Of a stretch of DNA of 47,593 nucleotides, positions 30,664-38,424 are shown one piece after another. The stretch's first letter is position 1; each line of letters opens with the position of its first letter. Under the pieces are notes generated by a model that did not search any database, was not told the DNA's origin, and saw nothing but the letters and a program-made list of their open reading frames with translations. The DNA is from a virus. A program made the translations under genes and the position numbers. Location: IMG/VR virus record IMGVR_UViG_3300005253_000686, positions 1-47,593 of that record. The stretch is one strand, 5' to 3'.

Positions 30664-30897
30664 CTAAATAAAATATTCTTGCATACAAAACCATTTTAAC
30701 AATAGGAACCAACCAACTTGGTATATTAAAAAGAAAATACTCCAAAACATAGCAGAATCACTATAGTCCCACCATATCATTCTAATCAACTGAAAAGTAA
30801 ATATTTCTTCTAGCACCCACCATATCCCGATACAAGGAATCACCATTAACTTAAATATTCTTTTGCTTTCATTGTCCATTTTTGCCCATTCTTTCAT
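30664..30897 (-). CDS. Membrane protein with two or three helices, 77 aa
   Basis: Trp/Ile/Phe-rich hydrophobic segments at about residues 15-30, 33-45 and 50-70 (MFWSIFFLIYQVGWFLLLKW). Its ATG overlaps the stop of the small Cys-rich gene (ATGA). Function unknown. Confidence 0.6.
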   Translation of the reverse strand: MKEWAKMDNESKRIFKLMVIPCIGIWWVLEEIFTFQLIRMIWWDYSDSAMFWSIFFLIYQVGWFLLLKWFCMQEYFI

Positions 30898-31061
30898 CTG
30901 TTACTCCTCAATGGTTTAAAAGTCCTACGAACATTTCTTTTATAGTCGCAATTAATCATATCTTTAATCCAATTTTGAAATAGGACACAAAAATATCCTT
31001 TTGCATTTATTAAATGTGGACATTTATAATTATCATTAAAACAATTATTCTTGCATTTCAT
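30894..31061 (-). CDS. Cys-rich protein, 55 aa
   Basis: ATG 31061 after AAGGAGTAAAGA; the stop overlaps the next start (ATGA). Five Cys and a His in the first 40 residues (KCKNNCFNDNYKCPHLI ... YFC ... NC) suggest a zinc site. Basic C-terminus (KRNVRRTFKPLRSNR). Confidence 0.6.
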   Translation of the reverse strand: MKCKNNCFNDNYKCPHLINAKGYFCVLFQNWIKDMINCDYKRNVRRTFKPLRSNR

Positions 31062-31075
31062 TCTTTACTCCTTAA

Positions 31076-31765
31076 TTATCTTTCCAGTTTATTCTTTTCA
31101 CGATTCCACCAACCGCCCAAAGCAGATTTCCAATTCACCATAGGCTTTTTATCCTTTCCAATTGTCCAACCGATTTTATCATAGTAGTACCAACAGTCTC
31201 CGGCTATTGATCGAGGTATTTTCTTTTCATCAGCATAAGCAATAAATTCATCTTTTGTTGGAATTTTAAATTTTGATTTGGCAACTACTTTAGTTTTCTT
31301 TAGTTTAGTACTGTTTAGTTCAGTTTGTGGATTTCTGTCAACATCTATTCGTTTATTGGTGGATTTCTGCTTACATTTAATTAATAATTGTTTACATATA
31401 CCGTCTTTATTCATACATTTATTAGTACGTCTTGAATATACATCTTCTAAATTATCAACAAACTTTTGACTCCAGATTATTTTATGTTCCCATAAATCTT
31501 GGTCTATTGCTTTCAAATTTGCAAGTAAGTTGTATATCTGTTGTAATCTATCCGGTTCAATCTGCATTTTTGCTGACATAAATTCCCAATCAGTTGTATT
31601 TCTACAATCAATAAAATGATTATTGCTTGAACCTAAAAGTTCTAATGTCTTAAACCAAACTGCATATCCATTATTACCAAAACGACTTTCAAGAATAAAG
31701 ATTGTTTTACCGTTATTACAAGTGTGAGGAAAATAATCAACTGTAAATTTATCTTTTCTACCCAT
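31076..31765 (-). CDS. Replication-initiation protein, Lin1244/DnaD-like, 229 aa
   Basis: The N-terminus matches the Lin1244/Lin1753 winged-helix domain of phage DnaD-like proteins: KFTVDYFPHTCNNGKTIFILESRFGNNGYAVWFKTLELLGS and FMSAKMQIEPDRLQQIYNLL. After a Lys/Thr-rich linker the C-terminus is the usual DnaD-like tail (EFIAYADEKKIPRS...WTIGKDKKPMVNWKSALGGWW). It probably opens the origin and recruits the host helicase. No helicase or polymerase is encoded, so replication should be host-driven. Confidence 0.78.
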   Translation of the reverse strand: MGRKDKFTVDYFPHTCNNGKTIFILESRFGNNGYAVWFKTLELLGSSNNHFIDCRNTTDWEFMSAKMQIEPDRLQQIYNLLANLKAIDQDLWEHKIIWSQKFVDNLEDVYSRRTNKCMNKDGICKQLLIKCKQKSTNKRIDVDRNPQTELNSTKLKKTKVVAKSKFKIPTKDEFIAYADEKKIPRSIAGDCWYYYDKIGWTIGKDKKPMVNWKSALGGWWNREKNKLER

Positions 31766-31797
31766 TACCTATTAACCTTTTTGTTTATTTAATCCCA

Positions 31798-32004
31798 TTA
31801 TTCAACCAATATTCCTTTACTATGTAAATCTTTATGACAAATTGCAACATCTTTACGTCTTTTAACTACATAGGCAACAATACCAACTTTTTTCATTCGC
31901 TCTAATTCGCTTTTTATCCAATCTTTTTCTATACCGAAAGTCAACCATTTCGTAATTCTTTCTCTTTCGTGCCTTGATTTTATATATCTTATTGTTTTTA
32001 CCAT
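31798..32004 (-). CDS. Unrecognised basic protein, 68 aa
   Basis: Very basic N-terminal half (KSRHERERITKWL). Overlaps the NinG-like gene by seven bases. Possibly a small nucleic-acid-binding protein; no family recognised. Confidence 0.6.
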   Translation of the reverse strand: MVKTIRYIKSRHERERITKWLTFGIEKDWIKSELERMKKVGIVAYVVKRRKDVAICHKDLHSKGILVE

Positions 32005-32585
32005 ACCTTGATCCCTTTTTCTTTTTCTATGAATCGAACTGAAACCCTGTAAATCTTAACAATTTCTCTAATCTCTTTTTCTGAAAAATCTGAAATATTC
32101 TTACCTTTTTCCTTTAATTCATCAACCGCAACAGTTCCAATTTCCTTTAATAATCTTTGTTCAAATTCAAAATGTTTTCCCCCTTGATAACAATTACATT
32201 TAGTACATTGAGGTCTTGCATTATTAACTTCCCACCGGACTGAATGATGTCCTCTGCCAATAAAGTGTCCACAATCCATTTTTTTGATATTATTAAGAGT
32301 TCTGCAAGTATAACACTCAACATATACAATATCTCCGTACACAGTAGCCTTAATTAGCCTAATATACTTGCTAAACCAAAAATCAGCCCTGCCTACCGCC
32401 CTTTGCATTGGAGTACGAGATTTTGGCAATTTAAGCGTTTTTTTGTGCGCATTTTTAATGTTAGACTTCGCGTAATTCCTTTTATAGAGGCAATTAGGTG
32501 CATATTTGCTATATGAAATCCCAGTTTGGCGATTGATTACCACAGCCCTACCACAACCACATTTACAAAGTTTTTTTTGCTTCAT
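31998..32585 (-). CDS. NinG-like recombination protein, 195 aa
   Basis: Zinc motifs typical of NinG/Rap: CKCGCGRAVV at the N-terminus, then CYTCRTLNNIKKMDCGHFIGRG...VRWEVNNARPQCTKCNCYQGG, a His/Cys/Asn core like HNH-type Holliday-junction nucleases. The start is ATG 32585, with AAAGGA upstream; the longer frame begins at TTG within the GIY-YIG gene. It overlaps the GIY-YIG endonuclease's 3' end by 23 bases. Confidence 0.8.
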   Translation of the reverse strand: MKQKKLCKCGCGRAVVINRQTGISYSKYAPNCLYKRNYAKSNIKNAHKKTLKLPKSRTPMQRAVGRADFWFSKYIRLIKATVYGDIVYVECYTCRTLNNIKKMDCGHFIGRGHHSVRWEVNNARPQCTKCNCYQGGKHFEFEQRLLKEIGTVAVDELKEKGKNISDFSEKEIREIVKIYRVSVRFIEKEKGIKVW

Positions 32586-33312
32586 CTCTCCATTTCCTTT
32601 GTGCAATTTTCATCTTTTTTATTGTTTCTTCGGTATGTTTTTTACCATAAAATGCATTGTTTTTACCTTTTCTGTCGGGCAAGTTATTAATCATTTTAGT
32701 TTTCGTTTCTTCTGACATTTTTCTTCCCCACATAGGATTGTTTTTTCCTTTCAATATTTTATCGGGATTGTTTTTTAAATATAAAATCCTTGCGTCACTC
32801 ATTTTCTTTTTGGTCTCTACTGTATTTTTAATACCATAGTGTGGATGTTTTTCCCCTTTTAAATCTCTTTTTTTGCCATACATCGGGTTGTTTTTGCCTG
32901 CGTTTGCCTTTCTCATCTTCTCCCGCGTTTCTTCGGAGACTGTATAATTTTCTCCACCACTTGTCATATTATACCCATCATTCATTGAATTATATAAAGC
33001 AATATAATGTTGCTCCATCTCATTAAGAACATTAACACTATAACAAATACAGAGAACTTCCCAATTAAAGTTTTCTTTACCATGTTTAATCAACGCGCTG
33101 TGGAAATGATTATTAACACTACGTTGCGCACTTTTTAAATGTTCATTTTTACGCCAAGCTAAACCATTGATTGTTTGCCCTACATAAAATTTACCGTTGA
33201 TTTTATTGGTAACCTTATAGATTATCATATTAGAAATAGGTATGCCATTTCTATAGACAATTAACCTATCACAATTTGGAGTTTTGCAAACTTTTATTCT
33301 TTTTTCAATCAT
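32563..33312 (-). CDS. GIY-YIG homing endonuclease with four or more NUMOD3 repeats, 249 aa
   Basis: A short Cys-containing leader (KVCKTPNCDRLI) is followed by the GIY-YIG core MIIYKVTNKINGKFYVGQT, WRKNEHL and EMEQHYIALYNSMNDGYNMTSGG. The last 130 residues are repeated NUMOD3 units (NNPMYGKKR; HPHYGIK; NNPMWGRKMSEETK; NNAFYGKKHTEETIKKM). It is a close paralogue of the plus-strand enzyme (both share CYSVNVLNEME.HYI.LY.SMN). It lies between an HTH gene and NinG and overlaps NinG. Confidence 0.88.
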   Translation of the reverse strand: MIEKRIKVCKTPNCDRLIVYRNGIPISNMIIYKVTNKINGKFYVGQTINGLAWRKNEHLKSAQRSVNNHFHSALIKHGKENFNWEVLCICYSVNVLNEMEQHYIALYNSMNDGYNMTSGGENYTVSEETREKMRKANAGKNNPMYGKKRDLKGEKHPHYGIKNTVETKKKMSDARILYLKNNPDKILKGKNNPMWGRKMSEETKTKMINNLPDRKGKNNAFYGKKHTEETIKKMKIAQRKWRDEAKKTL

Positions 33313-33313
33313 G

Positions 33314-33502
33314 CTACCTCAAAGAATATATTGCATATTTTTTTGATCCGGAATTGATTTTAGTTATAATATTCATCCCTTCTTCTTTTAGGTCCCAAAT
33401 CCTTGCACCTAATCTAAAACAATCGTAAAGGTCTAAAGCGTCTAAGGGCGTGATTGAACCAATTTTCTTTAGATGTTGTTTGATTTTATTTTTTTGTGTC
33501 AT
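33314..33502 (-). CDS. Winged-helix-like HTH protein, 62 aa
   Basis: Fits the small phage HTH pattern 'LK..GSITPLDAL.L.....LGARIWDLKEEGMNI', followed by a short beta wing (SGSKKYAIYSL). Such proteins occur next to replication genes and may regulate them. Overlaps the 33486 gene by 17 bases. Confidence 0.7.
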   Translation of the reverse strand: MTQKNKIKQHLKKIGSITPLDALDLYDCFRLGARIWDLKEEGMNIITKINSGSKKYAIYSLR

Positions 33503-33692
33503 TTAGTAACTCCTGTATGTCTCTCAATGCTATCAAATATTTATCGCCATTCTTTTTGGGATAATTCTCTCCTATATAAGATAATCTTAGTTTGTTAATC
33601 CTATCTGATATAAAATTCATTATCTCTATTCTTGCTTTAATGCTTCTTGTATATGGTTTTAATTGCTGATAAAAAGAAACGTTTTTATTCAT
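33486..33692 (-). CDS. Unrecognised protein, 68 aa
   Basis: Start taken as ATG 33692 (GGAGGAAAA before it), overlapping the HNH stop by ATGA; the frame can be extended four codons to TTG. Basic helical protein. Function unknown. Confidence 0.6.
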   Translation of the reverse strand: MNKNVSFYQQLKPYTRSIKARIEIMNFISDRINKLRLSYIGENYPKKNGDKYLIALRDIQELLNDTKK

Positions 33693-34210
33693 TTTTCCTC
33701 CCAAGCGTTGTGATATATAACGCTTTCTATGGTAGGGTGTTTTATTTCCATTATTTTTGATATTTCTTTAGGATACATGCCTTTTTTATATAAGAGTCTA
33801 ATCTTATTTGCTTTCTTTATACTAAGAACATTATTGCGTTTGTTTCTGTTATTCTCTGCGGAAGTAGTCCATCTGCAATTTTCGGGAGTATAATCTCCAT
33901 TATTATCAATTCTGTCAATTTGCATACCATCAGGCTTTTCCCCCATATCTTTATAAAAAGACAAAAAAGCTTTTCGCCATTCATAACAAACTTTTATCCC
34001 GCGCTCACCGTAAATTTTATATTTTGCATTGTTTGGATTTGTACAACGTTGAATCATTGTACACCAAGTGTCATAAATTGGGTTTGTGGACATTCCGTGT
34101 CCTTTGGTTATATAAGGAGAGCCGTGCCTACGATAACGAGCCCTGTGCATCTCACAATAACCATTAGCACAGTATTTTTTATCACAACCACTAATTGTAC
34201 ATATTCTCAT
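33689..34210 (-). CDS. HNH homing endonuclease with C-terminal HTH, 173 aa
   Basis: Same architecture as the HNH gene at 24204-24731: N-terminal Cys/His knuckle (CTISGCDKKYCANGYCEMH), KYKIYGERGIKVCYEWRKAF, then QIDRIDNNGDYTPENCRWTTSAENNRNKRNN (HNH core) and a C-terminal HTH (YPKEISKIMEIKHPTIESVI). ATG 34210 follows GAGGTTAAT and the structured leader at 34215-34290. Free-standing, inserted among the replication genes. Confidence 0.85.
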   Translation of the reverse strand: MRICTISGCDKKYCANGYCEMHRARYRRHGSPYITKGHGMSTNPIYDTWCTMIQRCTNPNNAKYKIYGERGIKVCYEWRKAFLSFYKDMGEKPDGMQIDRIDNNGDYTPENCRWTTSAENNRNKRNNVLSIKKANKIRLLYKKGMYPKEISKIMEIKHPTIESVIYHNAWEEK

Positions 34211-34214
34211 ATTA

Positions 34215-34290
34215 ACCTCAAAAAAACAACCGAGATGATGTTACGCGCCAAAGGGAACGCCCCGCACTTCACAGATACAGGCATCTCGGT
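34215..34290 (-). ncRNA. Structured leader RNA of the HNH homing endonuclease (element E2)
   Basis: On the minus strand, a 9-bp closing helix (34282-34290 with 34229-34237) encloses about 44 bases with GCG.../CGC pairing, then TTG, seven T and GAGG. The helix and the following 22 bases equal those of E1. Its ninth pair is G-C where E1 has A-U, a compensatory change. The remaining gap to 34335 (about 45 bases) holds nothing recognised. Confidence 0.6.
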
Positions 34291-34334
34291 AATTGTAGGA
34301 TTAATATAATTGGACTTTAACATAAAAGAATATA

Positions 34335-34517
34335 CTACTTTTTAATGGTATCTGCAATTTTGTCCTTAGAATTCAAATGTATAACCTTACAAGGGACATA
34401 AACCGGACTACATAAAGCACCAATTTGAGAGAGAACCCTCTCACAATCTTCTTCTTTTAACATCAAATCTTTGAGAACCTCTAAAAATGAATCAATTATC
34501 ATTTCTCTAGTTTGCAT
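34335..34517 (-). CDS. Unrecognised protein, 60 aa
   Basis: Helical N-terminal half (IIDSFLEVLKDLMLKEEDCERVL). Starts at the stop of the small membrane protein upstream (TAATG). Last gene before the HNH cassette. Function unknown. Confidence 0.6.
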   Translation of the reverse strand: MQTREMIIDSFLEVLKDLMLKEEDCERVLSQIGALCSPVYVPCKVIHLNSKDKIADTIKK

Positions 34518-34666
34518 TAATTTTTATCTCCGGCAGCTTCTTCTCTATAAGCATCTTTTAATTCTTCTAATTCTCTATTTTCTTCCCATTGAAGAATATT
34601 TGCCAACAAACTAAAACCCAATAATAGTATAATTATTATTTCAAATATTTTATCTTTAGTCTTCAT
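34517..34666 (-). CDS. Membrane-anchored small protein, 49 aa
   Basis: ATG at 34666 overlaps the stop of the AUA-start candidate (ATGA). One transmembrane helix (IFEIIIILLLGFSLLANIL) and an acidic tail (ENRELEELKDAYREEAAG). Ends in TAATG with the next gene. Confidence 0.6.
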   Translation of the reverse strand: MKTKDKIFEIIIILLLGFSLLANILQWEENRELEELKDAYREEAAGDKN

Positions 34667-34854
34667 TTTCTACACTCCGTTATGATTTCATCTAAAATAT
34701 GAGGCGCGACGTGCCAGAGATAACTTGTTTTCCTAATCCGATTGCGTATAAGAACACGATCTCTCCTTGCCAAACAACGCCACGCCTCTTTTTCAATTTG
34801 CAACAAAGCGAATTCAGGAACAAATTTATCGTAATAAAAATCATCGTTGACTAT
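34663..34854 (-). CDS. Small basic protein with apparent AUA start, 63 aa
   Basis: An open frame of exactly 63 codons fills the gap between YopX and the membrane protein. It has no ATG, GTG or TTG before a TAA just upstream. The candidate start ATA overlaps the YopX stop (ATAG), with AAGGA six bases before, and the end overlaps the next ATG (ATGA). The product reads like a protein (FALLQIEKEAWRCLARRDRV). A rare-start gene is the best explanation, but a missed upstream frameshift is possible. Confidence 0.5.
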   Translation of the reverse strand: MVNDDFYYDKFVPEFALLQIEKEAWRCLARRDRVLIRNRIRKTSYLWHVAPHILDEIITECRK

Positions 34855-35177
34855 AACAATTCCTTATTCTCATATATATTGCCGATTACTTCACAATCTT
34901 CCCAATATCCTCTTGTAGTTTCGGTTGGTTCAATGGTTATAACTTCGTTTTTATAATATTCTTTTGATTCTATATATCTTGCCCTTACTATATCTCCTTC
35001 ATAAATCTCTTTTCCATTCTTATCCTTTAATCCTGTGTATTGCATAAGAATAAAATCATCTGCAAATGGTAAAAACAAGCCATCGAAATCCATGTTTATT
35101 GCTAAGGGTGTTATCTTTTTTAAATCAATAATAGTTTTTGTTTCTGTATTCCATGCTCTAAACTTTATTTCTCTCAC
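34851..35177 (-). CDS. YopX family protein, 108 aa
   Basis: Matches the YopX pattern: MREIKFRAWNTETKTI at the start, LMQYTGLKDKNGKEIYEGDIVRA in the middle and a closing CEVIGNIYENKELL. YopX proteins are widespread in phages of many hosts and their role is not established. It overlaps the ATPase gene by four bases. Confidence 0.85.
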   Translation of the reverse strand: MREIKFRAWNTETKTIIDLKKITPLAINMDFDGLFLPFADDFILMQYTGLKDKNGKEIYEGDIVRARYIESKEYYKNEVITIEPTETTRGYWEDCEVIGNIYENKELL

Positions 35178-36442
35178 AATAATTCCTCTTTATTATCATC
35201 ATAATCATCAACTGCCTTACATTCCCTAAGTAGAATAGAATTTTTCTTATCTTTTGCCACTTTGCCAACTTCCGCAGTAATAACTTGAAAACCCTTCTTT
35301 AATAAAGTGTCGAGTATTTTCTTTTGATTATCTTCATCCAACAGTTCAAAATCATCAATGAAACGGGTCTTAAATATCGGATTTAGTGAAGTATACAACT
35401 TAGCAACGATCAATTCCAACTCACCTTTAGAGAAATACGGTTCCTTAATTGGTTTTTCATTAAGGATTAAACCACCTTTATCATCAACTCCCAACCCTTT
35501 AAAACCGAACTTAAAGGACTTTATGAAGTCAATTCTCTCGTTAATGATTTTAGATTGTTTGTCTTTATTCTTTTTTGCCTCAATTTCTTTTCCAACCTTC
35601 TCTTTATGTTTAATGCAATAGTTCTCATAGTCAAGAACTTGACGATTAATATCTGCTGCATTTTTGAGTTTTTCGCGTATTTCTTCAATGTCTTTTAGTT
35701 CTTCGATTGGCGCAAACTTTTTTGATTTACATTCTTTTAATTTGTCCTGTAAAAGAGAAATGTCCGATTCTATATTCTTAATAGCAATAACATTTTGCTC
35801 TTTTTCGGCTCTTGTTTTCCCTTGTTGTAAATTGAACTCCTCCGCTATTTCTTTTTCTTGCATCAGATCAATAACCGAAACCGATTCAACCTTTTCAACC
35901 TCCACTAAGTCGCCATAACCTCGCAAGGCAGAATTAATAATTGTAAAGTCCTGTTTCAACTCCGCAAGTTTAACATCAAACTTATCAACATCAATTCCTA
36001 ATAATAGTGCCTGTTCCTTGCCACTTAATTGCGTAAAATTTTTAGCGGATAGAAATGCTATGTTTAGGAAATCGTGTACCCAATCATCAGGTAACGCACC
36101 CTTTATACAGTCAAATTCGATTTGGTTGGACTGTTTAGATAGATGATTCTTAATAACTATCTCTAATCCATTCTTTTCATCAACAAGGTTTATCTCAAGA
36201 TCAGAAGTTGCCCTATTCCTACCGATAAATCTAAACCGTTCTCCGACTAATTGACCTGTACTTGCCCTTTCAGCAATTCCTTTTATGGTAGCCCAAACTC
36301 CGGTTAATCCTACAGTTGTTTTGCCACTTCCGTTAATTCCAACCAACCGGGTAACTTCTTTACCAAATACACACTCAAAATGGTCGAACTTTCCAAAGTT
36401 CTCTAACTTTAGAGATTTAATTTTTAGTTCTATTTTGTTCAT
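35174..36442 (-). CDS. SbcC/RecF-like ATPase, 422 aa
   Basis: Walker A GINGSGKTT at residues 35-43 after the usual KLENFGKF...F.. start; a coiled coil at about 190-300; then FSKGELELIVAKLYTS (weak ABC signature) and RFIDDFELLD (Walker B) near 360-385. Length is much shorter than bacterial SbcC, as in phage versions. Probably works with the nuclease and annealing protein in recombination or DNA-end processing. Confidence 0.78.
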   Translation of the reverse strand: MNKIELKIKSLKLENFGKFDHFECVFGKEVTRLVGINGSGKTTVGLTGVWATIKGIAERASTGQLVGERFRFIGRNRATSDLEINLVDEKNGLEIVIKNHLSKQSNQIEFDCIKGALPDDWVHDFLNIAFLSAKNFTQLSGKEQALLLGIDVDKFDVKLAELKQDFTIINSALRGYGDLVEVEKVESVSVIDLMQEKEIAEEFNLQQGKTRAEKEQNVIAIKNIESDISLLQDKLKECKSKKFAPIEELKDIEEIREKLKNAADINRQVLDYENYCIKHKEKVGKEIEAKKNKDKQSKIINERIDFIKSFKFGFKGLGVDDKGGLILNEKPIKEPYFSKGELELIVAKLYTSLNPIFKTRFIDDFELLDEDNQKKILDTLLKKGFQVITAEVGKVAKDKKNSILLRECKAVDDYDDNKEELL

Positions 36443-36624
36443 TTTTCCTCCACTTTGCCACCAAAGATTAATTCATCTTTTTTATATTCAGTTTTCATAT
36501 CAGCATAATCACAATAAAACGGATAAAAATTATCACCAATTTTTTCACCACGCCCTAATTGATAAACTTGAATATCTTTTGATGTTTTTTTGACAGTTGC
36601 TTTTATTAGTGGATTACTTCCCAT
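36439..36624 (-). CDS. Unrecognised protein between the exonuclease and ATPase, 61 aa
   Basis: Small, mixed composition with YQLGRGEKIGDNFYPFYCDYADM. Overlaps the ATPase gene by four bases and the exonuclease gene by 11. Conserved position in the recombination block suggests a linked role, but no motif is visible. Confidence 0.65.
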   Translation of the reverse strand: MGSNPLIKATVKKTSKDIQVYQLGRGEKIGDNFYPFYCDYADMKTEYKKDELIFGGKVEEK

Positions 36625-37258
36625 TATTCCCTCCTATCATTTTTTCATAATCAGCAATCAATTCCTTGAAATGCTCTAATCTTTTTGTAATTTGGTCAGA
36701 ATTGACGTTGTTTTTTTCAACACGGTAAATATACAATTCAGTTTCTTTTGGATGTTCTGGACAATAACTAACGAAATCCACAAATTTCAAATTAGCAACT
36801 AACATCTGTCCTTGCATCTGCCACTTATATTTAGTGTCGTAAAATTCTGCCTCCATAACCGCAAACTGTGTATTATATTTAACACATTTAATTTCAATTC
36901 CACCCTTCTCGATTAAACCGTCTGGACTTGTTGCTAAATCTCCATTAATAAACAATCCACCATTCTCTACAAGTTGAAAGGTTTTGCACTCATATTTTTG
37001 ACGTGCCTCCGGTTCCAATCTATTACCCCTCTGCATCCAATCATTTTGAAAACTATCAAGTCTTTTTTTAGTTTTCCTTTCAAGAGCCAACCGTGCAGCA
37101 TAATCTTTAGCACCCACTCCCCACTTAGCCTGAGAATCAAATTCGCCACCTCTGTTAATAGTATTAACCATTATTTCTGAAAAATGCGAAGAAGATATTT
37201 TCCCTAATTTAAGTTCGCAATATTCATCAGACCCTTGTTCTATGTCGTGATATATCAT
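36614..37258 (-). CDS. YqaJ/lambda-type exonuclease, 214 aa
   Basis: PD-(D/E)XK recombinase nuclease: GSDEYCELKLGKISSSHFSEIM at the N-terminus (usual 'G..W...R.G..TGS'), MQRGNRLEPEARQKYE, SPDGLIEKGGIEIKCVKY with the catalytic Asp/Glu-x-Lys, and YKWQMQGQMLVANL (usual Q.Q). Degrades one strand from ends to give substrate for the annealing protein encoded just upstream, with which it overlaps by four bases. Confidence 0.85.
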   Translation of the reverse strand: MIYHDIEQGSDEYCELKLGKISSSHFSEIMVNTINRGGEFDSQAKWGVGAKDYAARLALERKTKKRLDSFQNDWMQRGNRLEPEARQKYECKTFQLVENGGLFINGDLATSPDGLIEKGGIEIKCVKYNTQFAVMEAEFYDTKYKWQMQGQMLVANLKFVDFVSYCPEHPKETELYIYRVEKNNVNSDQITKRLEHFKELIADYEKMIGGNNGK

Positions 37259-37983
37259 TTTAAATCACTATTGATTGAATCTTTCAACGTAGTTAAATAG
37301 TCTACAGATAGATGTCCCTCTTTTTCTGCTACTTGCATTTCTTGTAAATACGGAACCCTTCTTGCCTCTGGAAGTTTTCTTAAAAGGTCGTTTACTTCGC
37401 CCTGCATAGAAATAATTAATTCATCTCCTGTCATTTCTTTAGGTGCATTACCATCTAAATCCTCTCCACCAATCGTAAGATTAAATACCATAACCGTTAA
37501 ATATCTCCGAGCATAAGAATTAGACGAGCCTGTTGCGTGTACCGGAGTTTTATTAACAGAACCCTTGATGCCAGTATCATCTAAAGGCAAATCAATAAAT
37601 TCTTTTACGGAGTGTCCTAATTTATGTCTAATTGTGCAAGTTGTCCTAAACCAATTCTCTATAGGACATTCAGCCATTCCAAACGAGAGAGAGAATCCGT
37701 GCTTAGTATAAATAGGTGTTATAACGCTGTTTATGTGATCGAGCTTTGCATATTTACTCTTAGTTTGCGGATTTATGCTCAAAGCCTTTATTGCGGGAAT
37801 CTCTTGCTGTAACTCTTGCATAGCATTACTGTAGGCAATTTCAGCCTGTTTATCGTAAATATGCTCCTGTAATTCAACTAATTTCGCCATTTTCTCGACA
37901 TCCACATCGGGATTTTCAGCCATCTTCCCGATTAAAGCTATTACATTTTTACCATCTTCTATTACTGCTATTTCGTTACTCAT
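37255..37983 (-). CDS. ERF family single-strand annealing protein, 242 aa
   Basis: The ERF core is visible: YSNAMQELQQEIPAIKALSINPQTKSKYAKLDHINSVITPIYTKHGFSLSF ... GSSNSYARRYLTVMVFNLTIGGEDLDGN (the usual 'G....YarRY.l...l.i..ded.DgN'). Start is ATG 37983 after GGAGATAATA. It pairs with the YqaJ-type exonuclease to form a two-gene recombination system. Confidence 0.88.
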   Translation of the reverse strand: MSNEIAVIEDGKNVIALIGKMAENPDVDVEKMAKLVELQEHIYDKQAEIAYSNAMQELQQEIPAIKALSINPQTKSKYAKLDHINSVITPIYTKHGFSLSFGMAECPIENWFRTTCTIRHKLGHSVKEFIDLPLDDTGIKGSVNKTPVHATGSSNSYARRYLTVMVFNLTIGGEDLDGNAPKEMTGDELIISMQGEVNDLLRKLPEARRVPYLQEMQVAEKEGHLSVDYLTTLKDSINSDLK

Positions 37984-38215
37984 TATTATCTCCAACTTGT
38001 TTAAGTAAATTATCTAGACCTCTACCATCTATTATCCCTTTCCCTGTATGCCAACCGGAATATGCCCAAAATGTTATCCTGTTACCATTAAATTGAAAAA
38101 CTAATCCTTTCTCAATTAATTCAACGCTATATCCCAACGCCTCAATTTTCTCTTTGGCATACTCAATTCTTTTCGGCTCTAACTTATTCTGTCTCTCCTC
38201 ATTTAGTCTCGACAT
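37976..38215 (-). CDS. Small conserved phage protein, 79 aa
   Basis: Start is ATG 38215 (MSRLNEERQNKLEPKRIE) with AGAGGA before it; the longer frame is unlikely. The C-terminus (FWAYSGWHTGKGIIDGRGLDNLLKQV) is a pattern I associate with small proteins beside phage recombinases ('F.PYtGW.tGk.i.DGRG...LL'). Function unknown. Confidence 0.75.
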   Translation of the reverse strand: MSRLNEERQNKLEPKRIEYAKEKIEALGYSVELIEKGLVFQFNGNRITFWAYSGWHTGKGIIDGRGLDNLLKQVGDNNE

Positions 38216-38413
38216 CTGTTTCCTCTGGTAAATATTTTTCACATAAATCATCAATGTTATCTTCAACACTATTACCAATTATTTCACAATATTTAGTAAT
38301 ATTTGCTAATCGAGAAGTTTTATTTTTAACATAACTTCTATAAAATAAACAATGTCATTTTTCATCTTTTTTATTTCTTTTTCTAACTCAGGGCAGAATT
38401 TTATTTCTCTCAT
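38199..38413 (-). pseudogene. Small gene broken by a one-base frameshift, about 71 codons
   Basis: ATG 38413 after GGAGGATTTATA reads MREIKFCPELEKEIKKMKND... and then stops at 38306, but from about 38345 the other frame continues coherently (KNKTSRLANITKYCEI ... EETDVETK) to TGA at 38199. One extra T in the TTTT run at 38342-38345 (minus strand) would restore a single frame. Either a real mutation, a sequencing error or, less likely, ribosomal slippage. Confidence 0.55.
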
Positions 38414-38424
38414 TATAAATCCTC

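Noticed and set aside
37984-38278. Extended 100-aa frame (MVIVLKITLMIYVKN...) for the gene at 37976
   Set aside because: The ATG at 38215 has a ribosome site, and the extension overlaps the frameshifted gene.
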